Part shown: in pieces, positions 6,390 through 10,652 of the stretch
Layout of the letters: the number at the start of each line of letters is the position of its first letter
Numbering within the stretch: the stretch's first letter is position 1
Source of the DNA: an uncultured bacterium
GTDB lineage: Bacteria; Pseudomonadota; Gammaproteobacteria; Burkholderiales; Burkholderiaceae_E
Direction: 5' to 3'
Assembly: GCA_903864485.1 (NCBI GenBank)
Contig: CAIPGD010000249.1
Location: 1 to 10,652, forward strand
Length of the DNA stretch: 10,652 bases
Notes under the pieces: generated by a model
What the model saw: only the letters and a program-made list of their open reading frames with translations
The model's database searches: none
What the model was told of the DNA's origin: nothing
Translations under genes and position numbers: made by a program

Positions 6390-7601
6390 ATGAAGAAGAG
6401 ACACATGATCATCGGCAGCGTGGCGCTCCTGTCAGCGACCCTGCTCACGCCGGTACTGGCCCAGAAAAAATACGATCCAGGTGCAAGCGACACCGAAATC
6501 AAGATCGGCCAGACCATGCCGTATAGCGGCCCTGCTTCAGCCTACGGCGTGATTGGCAAGATCCAGGCCGCCTACTTCAAGCAACTCAACGAACAGGGCG
6601 GTATCAACGGACGCAAGATCAATTTCATCAGTCTCGACGACAGCTACAGCCCACCCAAGACCGTTGAAATGGTGCGCAAGCTGGTCGAGCAGGAAGAGGT
6701 TCTGCTTTTGATGGGCACCTTAGGAACCGCTCCGAACACGGCCATCCACAAGTACGTCAATACCAAGAAAGTTCCTCACCTGTTTTTGTCCACCGGCGCT
6801 TCGAAATGGAACGACCCCAAGGGGCATCCGTGGACGCTCGGTTTTAATCCGAGCTACAACTCGGAAGGTCGACTCTATGGTCAGGAGATCGCCCGCACCA
6901 AACCCAATGCCAAAATTGCTGTTCTTGTTCAAAATGATGATTACGGCAAAGACTATTACAACGGGTTCAAGGACGGGCTAGGCGACAAAGCGAAGTCCAT
7001 GATCGTGGCCGAGGCAACCTACGAGGTAACGGATCCGACGATCGACTCTCAGATCGTGACGCTTAAGGGCTCTGGGGCCGACACTTTTTTCAACATCACG
7101 ACGCCCAAATTCGCCGCTCAGGCGATTCGCAAAGTGGACGATATCGGCTGGAAGCCGACCCATTACCTCAACAACGTTTCTGCGTCCATCGGCAGCGTGC
7201 TAAAGCCAGCGGGCCTTGAAAAGTCTGTTGGACTGATCTCAATGGTGTACATCAAAGAGGGCAACGATAAGCGCTGGGACAACGACCAGACGATGAATGA
7301 CTTCAAAGCGTTGATCAAAAAATATGCCCCAGAAGTCAGTCCGGATGACGGCAGTGCGACCAATGGCTATGCGATTGCGCAAGTGATGGCCCACGTCTTG
7401 CGCCTGGCAGGGGATAACCTGACCCGCGAGAACATCATGAAAATCGCAACGAGTCTGAAAGATCATCAGATTCCGATGGCACTCCCAGGTGTCCTGGCCA
7501 GTACGTCAGCGGACGATTTTGCGCTGTTCCAGACCATGCAACTGGTCCGGTTCGATGGCACGACCTGGGTATCGTACGGAAAACCCCAGTCGGTGCGCTA
7601 A
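6390..7601 (+). CDS. Periplasmic substrate-binding protein of a Liv-type ABC importer
   Basis: This 403-residue secreted protein captures the ligand in the periplasm and delivers it to LivHM. The N-terminus is a clear Sec signal peptide: MKKRH, a hydrophobic stretch (6-19), and a probable signal peptidase I cleavage after VLA at residue 24. The mature part has the type-I periplasmic-binding (Leu/Ile/Val-binding) fold: SDTEIKIGQTMPYSGPASAYG at the first strand and ligand loop, YFKQLNEQGGINGRKI, the DDSYSPPKTVEMVRKLVEQ helix and the IAVLVQNDDYGKDYYNGFKDGL segment linking the lobes. At about 380 mature residues it is longer than enterobacterial LivJ/LivK and resembles the binding proteins of proteobacterial organic-acid or aromatic-acid loci. 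It is last in the plus-strand operon and is followed by a strong hairpin. The ligand is unknown. Confidence 0.92.
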   Translation: MKKRHMIIGSVALLSATLLTPVLAQKKYDPGASDTEIKIGQTMPYSGPASAYGVIGKIQAAYFKQLNEQGGINGRKINFISLDDSYSPPKTVEMVRKLVEQEEVLLLMGTLGTAPNTAIHKYVNTKKVPHLFLSTGASKWNDPKGHPWTLGFNPSYNSEGRLYGQEIARTKPNAKIAVLVQNDDYGKDYYNGFKDGLGDKAKSMIVAEATYEVTDPTIDSQIVTLKGSGADTFFNITTPKFAAQAIRKVDDIGWKPTHYLNNVSASIGSVLKPAGLEKSVGLISMVYIKEGNDKRWDNDQTMNDFKALIKKYAPEVSPDDGSATNGYAIAQVMAHVLRLAGDNLTRENIMKIATSLKDHQIPMALPGVLASTSADDFALFQTMQLVRFDGTTWVSYGKPQSVR

Positions 7602-7608
7602 ACGCAAA

Positions 7609-7635
7609 TGAAGCGGGCCTGCGATGCCCGCTTCA
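7609..7635. terminator. Shared bidirectional terminator hairpin between convergent operons
   Basis: TGAAGCGGGC (7609-7618) and GCCCGCTTCA (7626-7635) make a perfect 10-bp GC-rich stem with a 7-base loop. It sits in the 44-base gap between the binding-protein stop (7601) and the stop of the minus-strand dehydrogenase (7646). Read on the minus strand, the stem is followed by TTTGCGTTT, a usable U-rich tail; on the plus strand the tail is only moderately T-rich. It probably ends both transcripts. Confidence 0.7.
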
Positions 7636-7645
7636 AGTCGCTTCA

Positions 7646-8830
7646 TTACCAGGCCCGTTCCAGAATCTCAAGCGTCTGGGCTGGACTCTGAATTGGCCTG
7701 GGGTTCGAACGCACAAATGGATTGCCCATCGCTTTCTCGGCAATGACGGCCAGGCGCTCGCGCCCAACCCCGAGTTCGGAAATGCATGTGGGTAATCCCA
7801 AGCGACTGATCAGCGCTTCGATCAGATCGGCCGCCGATTGGTCGGGATGCCCCAGGGCAGCTGAAATCTCAACCAGCGGGCCCGCACAGACCTCTGCGTT
7901 GTAGCGCATCACCGTCGGCAGGAGCACGCACGAAGTGATGCCATGCGGGACGCCCGCGTCCGCCCCAAGTGCATGGCCCAGTCCGTGACTCGCCCCATAG
8001 TCCGCCCGCCGGATACTCATGGCTGCAAGCCATGCGCCGATTTGGCAATCAAGACGCCCCTGCAGCGATTCATGGCAACTCGGATCGATCGCCTGCGAAC
8101 CAACGCGTGCGAGCGATCCGGCCAGTTGTTTAAGAGCACGCAAACCCAGCGCATCGAGAAAGGGTTGCGCATTGCGCGCGCACATCGCTTCAACCGCATG
8201 ATCAACCGCCCTGATGCCGGTTGAAAGCCAGAGCCGCTCCGGCGTATGAAGGGTCATCGCTGGATCGAGAATCACCGCCACTGGACCAATGAATCGCCCG
8301 GTGAATCCATGCTTGGTTCCAGTACGGGTATCGGTTGCACCGCCCAAATCGCTGAATTCTGCGCCTGACAGGGTGGTTGGGATAGCGATCTGCCGACAGG
8401 GCGGCGCAGCGACGATCGGTACGCGCAGAGTGCCATCCGGGTTGACTTTCAGATGCCATTGATCGAGTGCATCGGCGTGGTCGACACCCTCAGCCAGACA
8501 AAGTAACGCAATCTTGACAGTGTCGATCACCGTCCCACCACCAAGACTGACCACCAGATCCGCGCGGGCCTCTCTTAGAAAAGCCGCCAGCGCGATCACC
8601 GAATCCCGGGGCGTGTGCTCGACGCACTGGTCAAAAATACCGACCACCAGATTGCCCAGAGTATGTGCAAGAGTTGTTACGACCGATGTTGTTCGGTTCA
8701 GGGTTCGACTGGTGACGATCACAACGCGCTCACTCGCTCGTTGCGCGATCTCCTGTTGCAGTGCCTCAGCCGCCGGGACACCAAAGTGAACCCGATCAAG
8801 TGCCAGAAAATTGAATACACCCGATTTCAT
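7646..8830 (-). CDS. Iron-type alcohol dehydrogenase / maleylacetate reductase family protein
   Basis: This 394-residue NAD(P)-dependent oxidoreductase has the group III (iron-type) alcohol dehydrogenase fold. The dinucleotide motif SLGGGTVIDTVK is at 95-106 (GGGTVID at 97-103), AIPTTLSGAEFS at 149-160, and the C-terminal helical domain carries HAVE at 211-214 and GASHGLGHALGADAGVPHG at 279-297. By alignment from memory with FucO, the His ligands correspond to His211, His282 and His296, but the fourth ligand, an Asp four residues before the first His, is Arg207 (GIRAVDHAVE). Maleylacetate reductases also lose this Asp and work without metal, so this protein may be metal-independent. It could reduce maleylacetate or another oxo-acid, or oxidise a hydroxy-acid. 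AAGGA at 8841-8837 is 6 bases before the ATG, which lies 31 bases downstream of the ligase stop in the same operon. Confidence 0.85.
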   Translation of the reverse strand: MKSGVFNFLALDRVHFGVPAAEALQQEIAQRASERVVIVTSRTLNRTTSVVTTLAHTLGNLVVGIFDQCVEHTPRDSVIALAAFLREARADLVVSLGGGTVIDTVKIALLCLAEGVDHADALDQWHLKVNPDGTLRVPIVAAPPCRQIAIPTTLSGAEFSDLGGATDTRTGTKHGFTGRFIGPVAVILDPAMTLHTPERLWLSTGIRAVDHAVEAMCARNAQPFLDALGLRALKQLAGSLARVGSQAIDPSCHESLQGRLDCQIGAWLAAMSIRRADYGASHGLGHALGADAGVPHGITSCVLLPTVMRYNAEVCAGPLVEISAALGHPDQSAADLIEALISRLGLPTCISELGVGRERLAVIAEKAMGNPFVRSNPRPIQSPAQTLEILERAW

Positions 8831-8861
8831 GAACTTTCCTTAATCGCAGTTTGATTGCCGG

Positions 8862-10427
8862 TCACGCTGGCAGCGACGCTGACGACGATGCTGACAGAGC
8901 GGCTGACAACGCAAGCCGCATGGCCTTCTTGTCGATCTTGCCCAGACCCGTCGTGAGCAGTCGGTCGACAAAGTGAATTTTCTTCGGGACATGAACCGAT
9001 CCCTTCTGACTTCGAACCAGCGCCGCGAGTTCGTGCTCGATCGTCTCCAGCGCAAGCGCTCCGGCGTCACGCAATACGACCATGGCCTGAACACTCTCGC
9101 CCCATTTCGGATCTGGGATACCGATTACCGCGACCGCACCGACCGCAGGATGCGCCCCGAGAACATCTTCAATTTCGCGCGGATAAACGTTAAAACCGCC
9201 AGAAATGATCATGTCTTTGGAACGATCAACGATATAGATAAACCCGTCCTGATCGCGGCGGGCGAGATCACCCGAGTAAAGCCAGCCATGGCGAAACGCC
9301 TGCGCAGTCTCCTCAGGTTTGTTAAGGTATCCAAGCATCACCAGGGGCCCACGGACACAGATTTCACCCACTTCACCGATGGGGACCTCCACGCCCTGAT
9401 CGTTCAAAAGCTTTAACTGAATACCGACCACAGGGGTGCCGCACGAACTGAGTCGATGTGGATAGTTCTCAGGATCATGCTCGCGTTTATGAAGAACCGT
9501 CATCGCCATGGGCGCTTCGGATTGACCATAGAGCTGCATGAAGATCGGGCCAAAAACATCAATCGCCTCACGCAGGCGAGCCACCGACATCGGCGCGGCG
9601 CCGTAAATAATGGTCTGCAGACTGCCAAGGTCGTGCTGCTTGCGGGCGACCGAATCGAGCAGCACATAAATCATGGTCGGCACCATGAAGCTACAGGTCA
9701 CCTGATGGCGTTCGACGAGTTCGCAAAAAATCCGTGGGTCAAACCCCGCGTGCATGATGAACGTTCCCGATTGCATCAGCACCGGCATGATCAGTGCCCC
9801 CGATGCATGGGTGATGGGCGTCATGGCGAGAAAACGAATCTCCTCGGGCCAGTCAAAGTCGGCCATCTCCATCAGGGTCATCGCGACGTGAACCCGGTGG
9901 GTATGGACAACGCCTTTCGGCTTGCCGGTGGTCCCCCCGGTATAGATCAGCACGCAAGGATCGTTTTCCGAGGCCTGCGGCTCCAGGCTTTGCGGCGGGT
10001 GGGTTGCGGCCTGCTCGAGGATGTCCACCTGCCCCGCCCAGGGCCCGAGGCCAAACAGGTTTAAGGGCTGAGTGCACTGCTGCTGGATCGCGAGCGCGCG
10101 TGCACCAAAAGCACCCGGATCGACGAAGAGAATCTGAACGCCAGCATCGTCGATTTGATACTGATGATCGGCTTCGGACGACATGGGATTCATCCAGACC
10201 ACCTGCAACCCCATCAGGTAACCGGCCGCCGTCATCATGAACGCCTCTGGCCGGTTTAGCGACAGCGTGGCAATCACGTCGCCTTTTTTCAAACCCTGAG
10301 CATTCAGCGCCTGGATCAATCCACTCAGCTGCTCGCCCAAGGCACGATAGGTGGTTGCTCGGTCGGCATCCATGAACGCGATCCGATCACCCCCTCGAGC
10401 GATCGCGGCGATCAACAGATCACCCAT
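8862..10427 (-). CDS. Acyl-CoA synthetase (AMP-forming), class I adenylate-forming ligase
   Basis: This cytoplasmic ligase activates a carboxylic acid with ATP and CoA through an acyl-adenylate. From the ATG at 10427 it has 521 residues: P-loop YTGGTTGKPKG (162-172), GAAPMS (276-281), the A5 motif YGQSEA (300-305), GWLYSGD with Asp387, the hinge DRSKDMIISGG (from 401), and LTTGLGKIDKK with the catalytic Lys at about 497. All core residues are present. The protein ends in an Ala/Ser-rich tail of about 16 residues. The ATG at 10427 is chosen because AGGG lies 7 bases upstream and the domain starts at once with GDLL. In-frame ATGs also occur at 10448, 10460, 10472 and 10484 within a 12-base repeat, and the frame is open to 10535 inside the thiolase gene. 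It lies between thiolase and dehydrogenase genes. The substrate (aromatic, cyclic or fatty acid) cannot be determined. Confidence 0.9.
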   Translation of the reverse strand: MGDLLIAAIARGGDRIAFMDADRATTYRALGEQLSGLIQALNAQGLKKGDVIATLSLNRPEAFMMTAAGYLMGLQVVWMNPMSSEADHQYQIDDAGVQILFVDPGAFGARALAIQQQCTQPLNLFGLGPWAGQVDILEQAATHPPQSLEPQASENDPCVLIYTGGTTGKPKGVVHTHRVHVAMTLMEMADFDWPEEIRFLAMTPITHASGALIMPVLMQSGTFIMHAGFDPRIFCELVERHQVTCSFMVPTMIYVLLDSVARKQHDLGSLQTIIYGAAPMSVARLREAIDVFGPIFMQLYGQSEAPMAMTVLHKREHDPENYPHRLSSCGTPVVGIQLKLLNDQGVEVPIGEVGEICVRGPLVMLGYLNKPEETAQAFRHGWLYSGDLARRDQDGFIYIVDRSKDMIISGGFNVYPREIEDVLGAHPAVGAVAVIGIPDPKWGESVQAMVVLRDAGALALETIEHELAALVRSQKGSVHVPKKIHFVDRLLTTGLGKIDKKAMRLALSAALSASSSASLPA

Positions 10428-10434
10428 GTTGGGA

Positions 10435-10438
10435 CCCT
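10435..10438 (-). promoter_or_regulatory. Best ribosome binding site for the CoA ligase
   Basis: Read on the minus strand, GCAGGG followed by TCCCAAC precedes the ATG at 10427, giving AGGG with a 7-base spacer. The upstream ATGs in the repeat lack a comparably placed site: the nearest, AGGG in TAGGGTC, is only 2 bases from the ATG at 10484. Confidence 0.5.
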
Positions 10439-10441
10439 GCA

Positions 10442-10485
10442 ATTGCATGGCTGATTGCATGGCTGATTGCATGGCTGATTGCATG
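10442..10485. repeat. 12-bp tandem repeat, 3.7 copies, each with an ATG on the minus strand
   Basis: The unit ATTGCATGGCTG occurs three times exactly (10442-10453, 10454-10465, 10466-10477), followed by the first eight bases of a fourth copy (10478-10485). On the minus strand each copy holds an ATG in the ligase frame (10484, 10472, 10460, 10448) and the repeat reads as MQSA units. It lies between the thiolase stop and the best-supported ligase start. Confidence 0.95.
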
Positions 10486-10488
10486 ACC

Positions 10489-10652
10489 CTAGACCCGTTC
10501 GATAATGATGGCGGGTGCCATCCCGCCTGCCGCACACATCGTGATCAGACCGCGCCTGAGATCGCGCCGCTCAAGCTCATCGAGCATGGTCCCGATCAGG
10601 ATCGACCCAGTGGCCCCAATCGGATGGCCAAGTGCGATCGACCCACCGTTCA
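10489..10652 (-). CDS. Thiolase / acetyl-CoA acyltransferase (C-terminal 53 residues only)
   Basis: The gene enters from the right edge and ends at TAG (10491-10489), giving 53 codons of a thiolase C-terminal domain. NGGSIALGHPIGATG contains the catalytic His of the GHP motif (ninth visible residue), and TMCAAGGMAPAIIIERV contains the active-site Cys (residue 39 of the visible part). CAAGGM departs from the textbook CxGGG but matches the CxAGGMA style that I recall from FadA5-like and other catabolic thiolases. The enzyme should cleave a 3-oxoacyl-CoA with CoA, releasing acetyl-CoA (or propionyl-CoA from methyl-branched substrates) and a shortened acyl-CoA. Its stop is 61 bases before the preferred ligase start, or 4 bases before the outermost repeat ATG, so the two are almost certainly co-transcribed. 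Confidence 0.9.
   Translation of the reverse strand, partial: NGGSIALGHPIGATGSILIGTMLDELERRDLRRGLITMCAAGGMAPAIIIERV

Noticed and set aside
9456..10064. Long plus-strand open frame (202 codons) opposite the CoA ligase
   Set aside because: It lies wholly inside the ligase gene on the other strand, is rich in His and Arg without any domain, and lacks a credible ribosome site. It is a shadow frame of a GC-rich gene.
10510..10527. GGCGGG/CCCGCC hairpin near the thiolase end as a terminator
   Set aside because: It lies inside the coding sequence, has no T-run, and the ligase gene follows at once in the same direction. Probably coincidental coding symmetry.
10428..10535. Ligase start at the outermost ATG (10535)
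   Set aside because: It would overlap the thiolase C-terminus and add a leader that is a frame-shifted reading of thiolase codons, with no ribosome site in front.
1..10652. Mobile elements, CRISPR, tRNA/rRNA, or defence genes
   Set aside because: I looked for transposase motifs, direct-repeat/spacer patterns, RNA-like folds and defence domains and saw none. Coding density and composition are even throughout.

Overview
This window looks like a chromosomal segment of a GC-rich proteobacterium, most likely a betaproteobacterium of Burkholderiales or Rhodocyclales type. That placement is an inference from base composition, the tightly packed operons, and the combination of acyl-CoA β-oxidation genes with a branched-chain-amino-acid-type (Liv) ABC transporter. 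No RNA genes, CRISPR arrays, insertion sequences or phage genes are visible.

The left two thirds (1-7601) is one long run of plus-strand genes: the C-terminal end of a short-chain dehydrogenase (SDR), a 4-hydroxybenzoyl-CoA-thioesterase-like hotdog enzyme, a second SDR paralogous to the first, an acyl-CoA dehydrogenase, and then a complete Liv-type importer (ATPases LivG and LivF, permeases LivH and LivM, and a secreted substrate-binding protein). Most junctions are 3-61 bases. The two widest gaps, before livG (86 bases) and before the binding-protein gene (68 bases), both contain inverted repeats and may be control or RNA-processing points.

The right third (7646-10652) is a minus-strand operon transcribed toward the first one: the C-terminal end of a thiolase, an acyl-CoA synthetase (AMP-forming), and an iron-type alcohol dehydrogenase/maleylacetate-reductase family protein. 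The two operons meet at a 44-base convergent gap holding a strong hairpin that can serve as a shared terminator. A 12-base tandem repeat, each copy with an in-frame ATG, lies at the start of the CoA synthetase gene.

Together the genes read as a catabolic module: periplasmic capture and import of a small acid, CoA activation (ligase), α,β-dehydrogenation (acyl-CoA dehydrogenase), 3-hydroxyacyl-CoA oxidation (SDRs), thiolytic cleavage (thiolase) and CoA release (thioesterase). The enoyl-CoA hydratase needed to complete a β-oxidation turn is not in the window. The close match of the thioesterase motif to 4-hydroxybenzoyl-CoA thioesterase suggests an aromatic acid with an oxidisable side chain (phenylpropanoid-like), but the substrate cannot be fixed from sequence alone. 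I see no clear sign of a wholly new type of system. The most unusual details are the start-codon repeat, the altered metal-ligand position in the alcohol dehydrogenase-like protein, and the dyads before livG.
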